Shown here: positions 1-6,555 of the stretch, one piece after another
Layout of the letters: each line of letters starts with the position of its first letter
How positions within the stretch are numbered: the stretch's first letter is position 1
Assembly (NCBI GenBank): GCA_025924495.1
Contig: JAICIG010000188.1
Location: 1 to 14,387, forward strand
From: Pirellulales bacterium
GTDB lineage: Bacteria > Planctomycetota > Planctomycetia > Pirellulales > JAICIG01
Length of the DNA: 14,387 nt
Reading direction: 5' to 3'
Translations under genes and position numbers: made by a program
Notes under the pieces: model-generated
Database searches by the model: none
What the model saw: only the letters and a program-made list of their open reading frames with translations
What the model was told of the DNA's origin: nothing

Positions 1-393
1 CAGGTCTGCCACATGGTGCCCGAGCAACGCACGAAGACCTGCAGCTACACGGTCTGCAAGATGGTGGCTGAACAGCGCACCAAGACCTGCAACTACACGG
101 TCTGCCACATGGTGCCCGAGCAACGCGTCAAGACTTGCACCTATAAGGTCTGCCGCCTCGTGAAGGAATGCCACACGAAGGAAGTGCCTTACCAGGTGTG
201 CCGCATGGTCGCTGAAAAGTGCGTGAAGCAAGTGCCGTATTGCGTCTGCAAGCCGGTGCACTACACGCGGACCGTTCAGGTCAAGCGTTGCGTGCCGAAG
301 CAGGTTGCCTACACGGTGACCCGCTGCGTGCCGAAGGTTGTCTGCAAGGAAGTGCCGGTGCAGGTCTGCTGCCCGGTGCCCTGCTGCAACTAA
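1..393 (+). CDS. C-terminal part of a cysteine-rich YTV-type repeat protein (5' end outside window)
   Basis: Frame 1 is open from the first base to the TAA at 391-393, so at least 130 residues of a longer protein are present; the Met codon at 13 is inside a repeat and is not a start. The protein is built from 16-residue units of the form V-C-x-M/L-V-x-E-Q/C-x-x-K-x-C/V-x-Y-x, with Cys, Lys/Arg and Val alternating as in extended beta strands. The later part degrades into Val/Lys/Cys-rich sequence ending in a Cys-Cys-Asn tail. Short Tyr-Thr-Val and Val-Cys repeats of this kind are a known planctomycete family (Pfam YTV), and such proteins have been associated with the cell wall fraction of Rhodopirellula; that is family knowledge. 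A role as a disulfide-linked wall protein here is inference, since the signal peptide would lie upstream. A strong intrinsic terminator follows 60 bases after the stop. Confidence 0.85.
   Translation, partial: QVCHMVPEQRTKTCSYTVCKMVAEQRTKTCNYTVCHMVPEQRVKTCTYKVCRLVKECHTKEVPYQVCRMVAEKCVKQVPYCVCKPVHYTRTVQVKRCVPKQVAYTVTRCVPKVVCKEVPVQVCCPVPCCN
4..243 (+). repeat. Five tandem 48-bp coding repeats
   Basis: Units lie at 4-51, 52-99, 100-147, 148-195 and 196-243, each encoding 16 residues and starting with GTCTGC or GTGTGC (Val-Cys). Units 1 and 3 are identical for their first 27 bases, and units 1-3 are much closer to each other than to units 4 and 5. A diverged sixth unit begins at 244. The exact 48-base period and preserved frame show growth by in-frame tandem duplication. 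Confidence 0.85.
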
Positions 394-413
394 GTAAGTT
401 TGATTGATCCACT

Positions 414-437
414 CCTCCGACTGACGGTCAGCGGAGG
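414..437. other. Imperfect palindrome downstream of the repeat protein gene
   Basis: CCTCCG at 414-419 and CTGAC at 421-425 pair with GTCAG at 427-431 and CGGAGG at 432-437 around a single G, with an unpaired A at 420. There is no T-run after it, so it is not itself a terminator. It sits 19 bases upstream of the main terminator and may stabilise the 3' end of the mRNA. Confidence 0.45.
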
Positions 438-455
438 GCCTGGTCTCGCCACCAG

Positions 456-493
456 CGGCGGCCTGATCTGCACAAGATCAGGCCGCCGTTTTT
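456..493 (+). terminator. Strong Rho-independent terminator of the repeat protein gene
   Basis: A perfect 14-bp stem (456-469 with 475-488) closes a 5-base loop (GCACA) and is followed at once by five T residues (489-493). It reads out of the plus-strand repeat gene. The convergent minus-strand gene ending at 602 has no comparable A-run on the left side of this stem, so only the plus direction looks efficient. Confidence 0.9.
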
Positions 494-601
494 ATTGGCG
501 GTGGGGGCCGGTGAGGGCATGGAAGAGACTTGCGCCCAGGCGGGCCGCCAATGTCACCGGCGCCCGGCAGAGAAACCGGGCGCGATGCGTATTGAGTCTT
601 A

Positions 602-3600
602 CTAATTTGCCGGCGGTAGGCTATCTAACCGGCCAATGAGCACAACCAGGCTGCCCGGTAGCGGTTGGTTGCCGAGTAAACGCTGCGACTCCTCGCGGAA
701 TGCTTGCCAGGCTTCGCCTCCGGCACGCCGGCAAGCGAACGCAGCGAGCGCCACCAGATCTTCGCCAACCAGCTCGCCGCGTACGATTTTCTCCAGGGCA
801 GGCTGGTCAATCTTGCTCGGCTCAACCAACAGCGACTGGGCCAACTCACGAGCGGCTACAAAAGCCTCCGCACTCTCAGTCGATGAGGCAAGCAATTTAA
901 GCCTGGATGCCGCCAGCGTCGGTTGATCGCGCTCGGCCAGAGCTCCATAGAGCACGTTGACGAACGCTTCGGCGTCGTTGGGAGATTTCCGTAACGTCTC
1001 CTCGGCCTGTGCGAGGGCCGGCTGGCATAACTTTTTGACATGTGCGGCTAGTTGATCCAGGTCCGGTTCGTTCTTTAGCAAGCGACCCGCCTCCGCCAGC
1101 GCCCAATACGATCGCAGCACGGCACTCTTGCCCTGACCTTTGAGCAAGTCGGCGGTTTCGGGCGATTTCCATACGATCTGCAGCTCAGTCAAGGCCTCGA
1201 GGTCGAGTTCCCCAGCCGCAGCGGCCGCCAGCAATTGCCAGCCGTAATGTGCGTGCGTCTGCGAGGCTTCTGTACGTAGCCTCGCGGCCGCTTGCTTATC
1301 ATTCTCGGCTTGCCGGACGTCTCGGCGCCTCATGGTCGTCTTCCGCAACGCGGCGAGTTCCGGCGTCATCTGCGCCTTGGCGCCGGCAAGTTGAGCGAGC
1401 ACTCGAGCGGCAATGTCGTGCCCGTTCGAATCGCCAATCACCAGCAATTGTCCCGGTGAAAACCAAACCAGATCTGTCGTATCGCCGGCCAACTGCCTGC
1501 GGACTACGTCGATAAATTCCCCTGCAAAGCGTTTGCAGGCGGCAGCATTCTCTTCGGGCGTGCCTTTCAATTCGTCATCAAGAGGCAAAGCCATTGCGGT
1601 GACATCGTAAATCCAAGCCGATGAGCCGGGCATCCGTCGCGAGGAGCCAACGACAATCCTGTCGCCGTCGAGGCGCCACTCTAATCGCACGGGCCGCAGC
1701 AGCCAGTCGAGCGCCTCGGCCACTTTGGCGCCGCGGAGATCGAGGTAACGCGCCCGCGCCTCGCCGACATGCATCAATGCCGCCGCGTCTTCCAGGCTCC
1801 CAGGCAGCAACGATAACTCGACGCGTGCGGCATCCGCCACCGCTTTCAAAGCCGCTTCCACCGACTGATCGCGAATCACCAGTTCAAGTCGTTTATCGAG
1901 CGCCGGCTGCGCTTCGGCGGCCTGGAGGATTTCGTCGGCATGAACTGCTTCCAGCGCTTCGAGCGCCTCAGCCGCGACTTGCTCGGCGCCGGCCGCAGCC
2001 GCCAGGAACCAGGCGTGTGCAAGCGTAACGTGGGCATCAGACAGTCGGCCATCTTTCTGCTGCTTGCGGCCCTCGTCGAGAGCTGCTTGCGCTTGCTTGG
2101 TCAACTCCGCGGACTGCTCGGCCAACGCGGCCGCCGTGTACGACCATGTCGTCTGGCTGATCGACTGCTGAGGAGGTTCGTCAACCGAGATCGAATCGAA
2201 CAGTTGGCTTTCTCGCTTGACCGACTCGCGCTCGGCATACAACCGTATGCCGGCTCGAACGGCTCCGCCGGAAGCGCTCATCGGCATGCCGCCCGCCATG
2301 GGCCCTTGTACGCCGCGGCCCAGATTGGACCGCATGCCTGCCATCGATGTCGCGCCCGCCGCAAGGCCCAAGGAAGCACGCCGGCGGAAATAGAGCGCCT
2401 TGTCGCTCGCATCGGACTTCAATTTCTTGGCGAGTTCGGGGACCCTTGCCGCTGGCATCGGTAAAGCAGCGCTCCCCGTTGGCAACCCGAAACTTGCGTT
2501 GTCCAATTCGCTGAGTCGCTCTGACTCTTCCTCGCCTTCGGGTCCAAAAAAGCCTTCCCAACGAGTTCCCGCGGGAAGAGGCACCGGCACGAGCATCTGT
2601 CGCGGCGGCCGGGCGGGCCCGGCCGTCTTTTCCCCCTGTTGGTCGACGGCCACAAAGCTCGTGTATTGGCTCATCAGCTTGTACTCAAGCGCCAGCCCTG
2701 TCACCTCTTCTTCTACGGCTGGCGAGCCCTGGTAAAACGTCTGCTGCATCAGATCTTCGATTTTTTGCCGGGCCCAAACTTTCGCGAGCACGTCGTGGGC
2801 TGGCTCGTCCGCCGGCAACCGCACCTTCAGCGTCCAGCTTGCCGGTTCGCCTTCGACTTCGCCCTTCACTGTCAACAAGGCATCGCCGGAACCTGCGTAG
2901 CGGCCGTAAACGATCACCGGGCGGCCGGACCAAAGTTCCGGCACGCGAGCCGGAAAAGTTTGCGTGATCTGCAATCCGCCGTAGTCGATTTTTACTTTGG
3001 CGAGCTGCGCCCGCTGAATGCGCGTCATGATCTCCAGCGTCAGCACGGCGGCATCGTCCGTCAGACCGAGTGTGCGGCCCATGCCGCCCCCTTGCCGCGC
3101 GACGCCATCGACCAGAAACATGTTGGGCGAAGATCCGATGCCCAGACACCAGAAGCGGATCCGATCCCCGCATGCTTTGCCGACATGTTCGATGATATCC
3201 GCCTCGTTGCCGATGTAACCATCGGTGAGCATGACGACGATCCGCATGCGCTCCTTGTCGAGCGGTTCGTCGATGGCGAGCTTCACCCCTTTGAGCATTT
3301 CGGTGCCGCCCCCGCCTTGCAGGCCCTGCGTGAAATTGAGCGCCCGGGCGATGTTGGCGGGGTTGACCGGAACCGGTTTTTCAAACAGTTGGTTGGCCTC
3401 GCCCGCGAAGGTTACGACCTGCACCGTATCGATTGGCCGGCAAAGCTTGAGCATGCTTTGCATCGCGTCGATCACCTTGGCGGTCGGTTCGCCCGACATC
3501 GAACCCGAAACGTCGACCAGAAACACCATTTCGCGAGGCGGGGATTTGGCGAGCCGTTCATCCTCTTTGGGCTGAATCATGAGCATGAAATAGCCGGCGC

Positions 3601-4597
3601 CCGCGCGCACGGCGTCACGCGCCGTGCGGTCCGTGTGAGCCAACAGGGCCAGTTCGGGCTTCTTGCCGGAGACTTTATAACGCAGCACAAAGTCTTTGTT
3701 CGGCAATTGATCATTGGGAGAAATCGCGATCTTCGCCCGCCGCTCGTCGGTGCGTTTCACTTCCGCTTTGTGGTTGGCTGCGGTCAACTCTTCGATGGGC
3801 ACGCCGGCATCGAGATCGACCGTCAGCGAAGTATCGTGGCCATTGCGGAAACCTGGCTTCAGCACCGGCGGGCTGATGCGCGCAGCGTCGGGCACGCGGT
3901 CGGTGTTCGGCGATGCCGGAGAAGTCTTGCCGCGCAACTCCGGCGGCAACGGACCGGGCGAGTTAGTCATGGCGCCGGGATTATAGCGCGGCCCAACGAC
4001 CATCGGAAAGCGGAACTCGTAGTTGCCGAGGTCATACTCCAGCACGTCAACATAGGAGATTTCGATCACGACTTGCTGCCCTGGCGCAATGTTGCCCACC
4101 GATTGCGTGAAGATGTTGGGACGTTCTTGCTCCAATATCGCCGCGGTTTGGCCGGCTAACAGCGCTTGTTCGTAGATCTGCCGCGCCTCGGCCCGGCGTT
4201 TGATGATCCCGACGATTTTCCGCTCGCCGACGGACATCGTCATGTCGTCGACAGCGGCTTCGTGCGGCAGCGGAAAAACATACACCGCTTCGATCTTTTC
4301 CTGGAGCGGATTATGAAACGTCTGCTTCACGCGTACGCGGGCCACAAAGCCCGAAATCTCGGCCGACACGTCAGTGTGCTTCAACGGACATTCCACCACA
4401 GCGCCATCCGGCTTCACGACTCTCAAAGCGCCCTGGGTGACGTCCTTCTCCAACTCGGCTTGCTGTGATTCGGCAGTGCTCGATTCGTTTTCCGCGCCCT
4501 CGCTGGGCCAAACAAACCAGGCGCCGACGGCCGTCAGCAAGCAGAGCCGGCAGAGAGTAAGAGAATGAAACGCAGATGGCCTCGACGTGAAGTACAT
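602..4597 (-). CDS. Exported VIT and von Willebrand factor A domain protein with secretin-like C-terminal region
   Basis: The 1331-residue product starts with a signal peptide-like segment (hydrophobic about residues 13-30). A VIT domain (about 55-190, with the typical Gln-Thr-Phe-x-Asn-Pro and Val-Tyr-Val-Phe-Pro-Leu-Pro motifs) is followed by a vWA domain (about 356-530). The metal-ion adhesion site is complete: Asp362-x-Ser364-x-Ser366, Thr432 and Asp459. A Gly/Met-rich linker lies at about 745-785. Residues about 903-988 resemble the short STN/secretin-N-like modules common in planctomycete proteins (two beta-alpha-beta halves, ending in Asp-Gly-Asp-Arg-Ile-Val-Val). They are followed by an Ile-Tyr-Asp-Val segment and a helical tail. 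The ATG at 4597 has GGAGA upstream at good distance. VIT-vWA proteins (as in inter-alpha-trypsin inhibitor heavy chain) mediate metal-dependent binding; the partner here is unknown. The gene stands alone, divergent from the PDZ gene. The long plus-strand frames across it are shadows. Confidence 0.93.
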   Translation of the reverse strand: MYFTSRPSAFHSLTLCRLCLLTAVGAWFVWPSEGAENESSTAESQQAELEKDVTQGALRVVKPDGAVVECPLKHTDVSAEISGFVARVRVKQTFHNPLQEKIEAVYVFPLPHEAAVDDMTMSVGERKIVGIIKRRAEARQIYEQALLAGQTAAILEQERPNIFTQSVGNIAPGQQVVIEISYVDVLEYDLGNYEFRFPMVVGPRYNPGAMTNSPGPLPPELRGKTSPASPNTDRVPDAARISPPVLKPGFRNGHDTSLTVDLDAGVPIEELTAANHKAEVKRTDERRAKIAISPNDQLPNKDFVLRYKVSGKKPELALLAHTDRTARDAVRAGAGYFMLMIQPKEDERLAKSPPREMVFLVDVSGSMSGEPTAKVIDAMQSMLKLCRPIDTVQVVTFAGEANQLFEKPVPVNPANIARALNFTQGLQGGGGTEMLKGVKLAIDEPLDKERMRIVVMLTDGYIGNEADIIEHVGKACGDRIRFWCLGIGSSPNMFLVDGVARQGGGMGRTLGLTDDAAVLTLEIMTRIQRAQLAKVKIDYGGLQITQTFPARVPELWSGRPVIVYGRYAGSGDALLTVKGEVEGEPASWTLKVRLPADEPAHDVLAKVWARQKIEDLMQQTFYQGSPAVEEEVTGLALEYKLMSQYTSFVAVDQQGEKTAGPARPPRQMLVPVPLPAGTRWEGFFGPEGEEESERLSELDNASFGLPTGSAALPMPAARVPELAKKLKSDASDKALYFRRRASLGLAAGATSMAGMRSNLGRGVQGPMAGGMPMSASGGAVRAGIRLYAERESVKRESQLFDSISVDEPPQQSISQTTWSYTAAALAEQSAELTKQAQAALDEGRKQQKDGRLSDAHVTLAHAWFLAAAAGAEQVAAEALEALEAVHADEILQAAEAQPALDKRLELVIRDQSVEAALKAVADAARVELSLLPGSLEDAAALMHVGEARARYLDLRGAKVAEALDWLLRPVRLEWRLDGDRIVVGSSRRMPGSSAWIYDVTAMALPLDDELKGTPEENAAACKRFAGEFIDVVRRQLAGDTTDLVWFSPGQLLVIGDSNGHDIAARVLAQLAGAKAQMTPELAALRKTTMRRRDVRQAENDKQAAARLRTEASQTHAHYGWQLLAAAAAGELDLEALTELQIVWKSPETADLLKGQGKSAVLRSYWALAEAGRLLKNEPDLDQLAAHVKKLCQPALAQAEETLRKSPNDAEAFVNVLYGALAERDQPTLAASRLKLLASSTESAEAFVAARELAQSLLVEPSKIDQPALEKIVRGELVGEDLVALAAFACRRAGGEAWQAFREESQRLLGNQPLPGSLVVLIGRLDSLPPAN

Positions 4598-4789
4598 GGC
4601 CTGTCTCCAGATCGCGAGTGAGAAGTGAACTGCCCACAGTCAGACGCTTGAAGACGGTCCTAAGTTTCACAGAATCTCCGGTTCGTCGGTCGAAATCCAT
4701 CGCGAGGCGGCCCCATGCATGACCGCATGTTTCGCCATGACAAGTGCCGAGCGCGTGGTCGGATCGCAATCAAATTGGCGGCGATTTGC

Positions 4790-4810
4790 GCTGGTCGCGA
4801 AACGACCAGC
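4790..4810. other. Hairpin in the divergent intergenic region
   Basis: GCTGGTCG at 4790-4797 pairs perfectly with CGACCAGC at 4803-4810 around a 5-base loop (CGAAA). There is no T-run on either side, so it is not a terminator. It lies between the divergent starts at 4597 and 4929 and could be an operator or part of a leader. No clear -35/-10 pair was recognised in 4598-4928. Confidence 0.35.
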
Positions 4811-4913
4811 CAGCCTCGTCAGCCCTGCCAAATGGACTATGTGCGGGTAGTAGAAGTCGGCACGGCAAATGCTTTTTAGGCCTCAACGAAGCGAAGTGGG
4901 CAATGTGACCAAC

Positions 4914-4931
4914 GAGGGAGAAATTCGCATG
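4914..4931 (+). promoter_or_regulatory. Ribosome binding site that fixes the PDZ gene start
   Basis: GAGGGAG at 4914-4920 stands 8 bases before the ATG at 4929. The in-frame ATG at 4869, 60 bases upstream, has no such motif. It would also put 20 charged residues in front of a clear signal peptide. Confidence 0.75.
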
Positions 4932-5762
4932 TTGACACGAATCCGCATCACCATGACTGCCGGCCTCGCATTGGCCGCCCTGGCAATTGCCGCCGCTGAG
5001 GCAAATGCTCAGACGGCTCGTCGAGAAGCGAGGATTGAAGCCCGCCAAGCGCGTCGGCAAGGTTACGCGCCCAATAACATGACGGTGTATGCCGGCCATG
5101 AGCGGGCTGCGCTGGGCGTCACGCTCGGCGAAGATCCGCAGGGATTCGTACAAATCCACAGTGTGACGCCGAACAGCCCGGCCGACCATGCCGGCCTCCG
5201 CCCCGGCGATGATATTCTGGCGATCAACAACCACCGGATGCGCTCTTACCGAGATGTTGTGCAGACCGTCGCCGAGCACGAACCGAACGATCGTCTGACG
5301 CTGGAAGTCGGCCGCAATGGCAGAACGCGCGAAGTGGACGTCGTGCTAGCACCGCAAGGCGCCGTCGGCGCCGCGCCGAGCAACTATGTCCCGCCGCAGC
5401 AGCCCAGCTACCAGGCCCCTTACGCTCCGCCCACTTATAGTCAGGGCTACTACAACCAAGACGGCTATGCCAACAGTTACAATAGCAACGGCTACAACAA
5501 TGGCTACTATAGCCCGAATACTGGTTACTACGGGCCAAACACCGGCAACTATGGCCCGGGCAGCGGCTACTATGGCAACGGATATGGCTCGAGCGCTTAT
5601 GGATATGGCGCGGGCTATCGCGGCGGCTATGGCAATTACGGAGCCGGCAATTTCGGTTCGCAGGTCGGCGGATCGCTTGGCCAGCGCGTCGGCGGAAATG
5701 TTGGGGGCGCGATCGGCGCGGGCATAGGCAGCGCCATCGGCAATCAGGGTTCAGGTTGGTGA
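4929..5762 (+). CDS. Exported PDZ-domain protein with Tyr/Gly/Asn-rich tail and glycine zipper
   Basis: From the ATG at 4929 the product has 277 residues. Residues 1-27 form a signal peptide (Arg near the start, Ala/Leu-rich core, likely cleavage after Ala-Asn-Ala). A basic stretch (about 30-45) leads into one PDZ domain (about 57-143). This contains Gly-Val-Thr-Leu-Gly in the ligand-loop region, then Pro-Ala-Asp-His-Ala-Gly-Leu-Arg-Pro-Gly-Asp and Ile-Leu-Ala-Ile-Asn, the pattern of HtrA-type PDZ domains. There is no protease domain. Residues about 150-247 are low complexity, dominated by Tyr, Gly, Asn, Ser and Pro, with near-repeats of Tyr-Tyr-Gly-Pro-Asn-Thr-Gly. Residues about 255-271 form a glycine zipper (Gly-Gly-Ala-Ile-Gly-Ala-Gly-Ile-Gly). 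The protein probably binds exported peptides and may insert or self-assemble through its tail; both points are inference. A terminator-like stem follows at 5802. Confidence 0.88.
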   Translation: MLTRIRITMTAGLALAALAIAAAEANAQTARREARIEARQARRQGYAPNNMTVYAGHERAALGVTLGEDPQGFVQIHSVTPNSPADHAGLRPGDDILAINNHRMRSYRDVVQTVAEHEPNDRLTLEVGRNGRTREVDVVLAPQGAVGAAPSNYVPPQQPSYQAPYAPPTYSQGYYNQDGYANSYNSNGYNNGYYSPNTGYYGPNTGNYGPGSGYYGNGYGSSAYGYGAGYRGGYGNYGAGNFGSQVGGSLGQRVGGNVGGAIGAGIGSAIGNQGSGW

Positions 5763-5801
5763 GGCGCTCAAAAATCGCATCGCGAGCGCCGCACCGTTAG
5801 C

Positions 5802-5842
5802 GCCCGCCGATCGCGCCGCGGAGCGTGTTCGGCGGGCATTTT
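5802..5842 (+). terminator. Probable Rho-independent terminator of the PDZ gene
   Basis: GCCCGCCGA at 5802-5810 pairs perfectly with TCGGCGGGC at 5829-5837 and is followed by ATTTTC then TTT. The 18-base loop is longer than usual but can fold further (CGC with GCG). It lies 40 bases after the PDZ gene stop. Confidence 0.7.
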
Positions 5843-5917
5843 CTTTGGCGTCGACTCCCGAGGCAATGGATGATTGGGCGGCCGCTGCCGCTGGCGCAGC
5901 CTGGGTAAATATTTCTA

Positions 5918-5946
5918 TTGCTCCGGCCGGCCCAATCGAATAAAAC
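5918..5946 (+). promoter_or_regulatory. Possible sigma70-type promoter
   Basis: TTGCTC at 5918-5923 and TAAAAC at 5941-5946 are 17 bases apart. Start of transcription would be near 5953, giving a transcript of about 70 bases ending at the terminator at 6000-6021. The match is moderate and the spacer is GC-rich. Confidence 0.3.
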
Positions 5947-5964
5947 GACAATCAGCAGCAGGAG

Positions 5965-5986
5965 AATTCCCGTAAGCGGGGGAATT
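5965..5986 (+). other. Stem-loop
   Basis: AATTCCC at 5965-5971 pairs with GGGAATT at 5980-5986 around an 8-base loop. There is no T-run after it. It lies between the candidate promoter at 5918 and the terminator at 6000 and could be the body of a short RNA. Confidence 0.5.
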
Positions 5987-5999
5987 AATCGCCAAGAGG

Positions 6000-6021
6000 G
6001 CCCGCGTAGGCGGGCTTTTTT
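6000..6021 (+). terminator. Rho-independent terminator
   Basis: GCCCGC at 6000-6005 pairs with GCGGGC at 6010-6015 around GTAG, followed by six T residues (6016-6021). It is compact and canonical. No protein gene ends just upstream: the nearest stop is at 5762, and a better-placed terminator already serves that gene. This suggests a non-coding transcript ends here. Confidence 0.8.
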
Positions 6022-6029
6022 GTTGGGTT

Positions 6030-6125
6030 CGGAAGAGTCCGCCGCTCGGAGCGCCTAGCGGTTTGAGGCGGTCCGATTCGCGGGCGGCGAGTAAGCGAAT
6101 TAAGAAACCCCGGCAACGGGGTTTT
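6030..6125 (+). ncRNA. Candidate structured small RNA ending in a terminator
   Basis: Three consecutive stems precede a terminator. CGGA/TCCG (6030-6041) has a tetraloop. CCGCT/AGCGG (6042-6061) has an inner GG/CC pair around AGCG. ATTCGC/GCGAAT lies at 6076-6100. The terminator stem starts at 6105. Back-to-back stems closed by an intrinsic terminator are what a small RNA gene looks like. No separate promoter was recognised and no known RNA family was recognised, so this is inference from structure only. Confidence 0.35.
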
Positions 6126-6130
6126 GTTTC
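6105..6130 (+). terminator. Rho-independent terminator with GCAA tetraloop
   Basis: AAACCCCG at 6105-6112 pairs with CGGGGTTT at 6117-6124 around GCAA, a GNRA tetraloop. The right arm runs into TTTTGTTT, and the left arm's A residues make it potentially active in both directions. Confidence 0.7.
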
Positions 6131-6162
6131 AGATAGTGGATTCGGTGCAGGTACCTACAGAG

Positions 6163-6197
6163 TCCTCGGCAGAGCTTCGGTTCTGTCGAGGATTTTT
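6163..6197 (+). terminator. Strong Rho-independent terminator with C(TTCG)G tetraloop
   Basis: A 13-bp stem (6163-6175 with 6180-6192, two G-U pairs) is capped by TTCG closed by a C-G pair, the exceptionally stable UUCG tetraloop context. Five T residues follow (6193-6197). A promoter begins one base later, so it seems to insulate upstream transcription from the next unit. Confidence 0.85.
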
Positions 6198-6198
6198 G

Positions 6199-6226
6199 TT
6201 GACCTTTCTCTCAGAATTGCTAAGAT
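6199..6226 (+). promoter_or_regulatory. Sigma70-type promoter directly after a terminator
   Basis: TTGACC at 6199-6204 and TAAGAT at 6221-6226 are 16 bases apart (or AAGATA with 17). The -35 differs from consensus at one position and the -10 is a fair match. Transcription would start near 6232, at the left edge of the hairpin 6231-6250. The first protein gene downstream is the YaiI-family gene at 6556, so this is either its promoter with a leader of about 320 bases or a small RNA promoter. Confidence 0.55.
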
Positions 6227-6230
6227 AAGC

Positions 6231-6250
6231 GTGTCGGGGAAACCCGACAC
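6231..6250 (+). other. 5' stem-loop with GAAA tetraloop
   Basis: GTGTCGGG at 6231-6238 pairs perfectly with CCCGACAC at 6243-6250 around GAAA, a GNRA tetraloop. It falls at the expected 5' end of the transcript from the promoter at 6199, where such stems often protect RNA from decay. Part of its right arm can pair elsewhere (see 6271-6292). Confidence 0.6.
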
Positions 6251-6270
6251 TGCCCGGTCCAGGTACCTGC

Positions 6271-6292
6271 CCCGCCTGCGATCGGGTTTTTT
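6271..6292 (+). terminator. Possible conditional terminator
   Basis: CCCG (6271-6274) and CGGG (6283-6286) form a weak local stem followed by six T residues (6287-6292). A longer alternative pairs AAACCCGA at 6240-6247 with TCGGGTTT at 6282-6289, which is incompatible with the 5' hairpin at 6231-6250. Two exclusive foldings before a T-run are what an attenuator would show; only the sequence complementarity is seen here. Confidence 0.4.
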
Positions 6293-6555
6293 ATTTGGCC
6301 GCGACCGTTTATTTGATTGTTGCGGCCCGCTGCTCATTGCATGAACTTGCAGTTCTTGCTCATCATACTGCCAGGTTGCCGTTCGCCCCTCTGCGCACGG
6401 CGACTTGCGGCCCCGAGCCGACGCCGATTGCCTGATTGACATGTTGCTTGTCGGAAGGCGCTCGACATTGAAATCATTCGGCGGCAGCAATGACGATCGG
6501 CTTCTCTGCTGGCTTATGATTGGGTCAGGGCGAAGTGACAAGAAAGGATATCCGG

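Larger units (their letters stand above)
6148..6269. repeat. Two copies of CAGGTACCT flanking a terminator-promoter junction
   Basis: CAGGTACCT occurs at 6148-6156 and 6260-6268, 112 bases apart. The second copy is part of the perfect 10-base palindrome CAGGTACCTG (6260-6269); the first ends in A instead of G. Both are preceded by GGT plus one base. They bracket the terminator at 6163-6197 and the promoter at 6199-6226. They could be binding sites for one factor, or chance. Confidence 0.4.
5763..6555. other. Long non-protein stretch dense in hairpins and transcription signals
   Basis: About 790 bases without a convincing protein gene. Open frames on either strand here have no recognisable domain, no good ribosome site, and cross terminator-like stems. 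Its 5802-6292 part holds at least seven stem-loops, several with stable tetraloops and T-runs, plus two candidate promoters, listed separately. The right-hand part, 6300-6519, shows little beyond a GAAC-N5-GTTC dyad at 6343-6355. The region may contain small RNA genes, a leader of the downstream operon, or stacked terminators. Confidence 0.7.

Noticed and set aside
4..243. CRISPR-like array
   Set aside because: The 48-base units are contiguous, in frame and protein-coding, with no spacers.
2639..4159. 506-codon open frame on the plus strand
   Set aside because: It lies wholly antisense to the VIT-vWA gene, is rich in Arg, His and Gln without any domain, and reflects the GC bias of the opposite strand.
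4869..4928. Upstream ATG start for the PDZ protein
   Set aside because: It has no ribosome site and would bury a clear signal peptide behind 20 polar residues; 4929 has GAGGGAG at 8 bases.
6022..6104. tRNA gene
   Set aside because: GGTTCG near 6026 recalls a T-loop, but no acceptor stem, anticodon arm or CCA-end layout could be built.
6063..6344. 93-codon open frame on the plus strand in the hairpin region
   Set aside because: It crosses three T-run stems and a promoter; composition is Arg/Ser/Leu-rich without a domain.
6155..6541. 128-codon open frame on the minus strand in the hairpin region
   Set aside because: It runs through two strong terminator or hairpin elements, has no good ribosome site and no domain.
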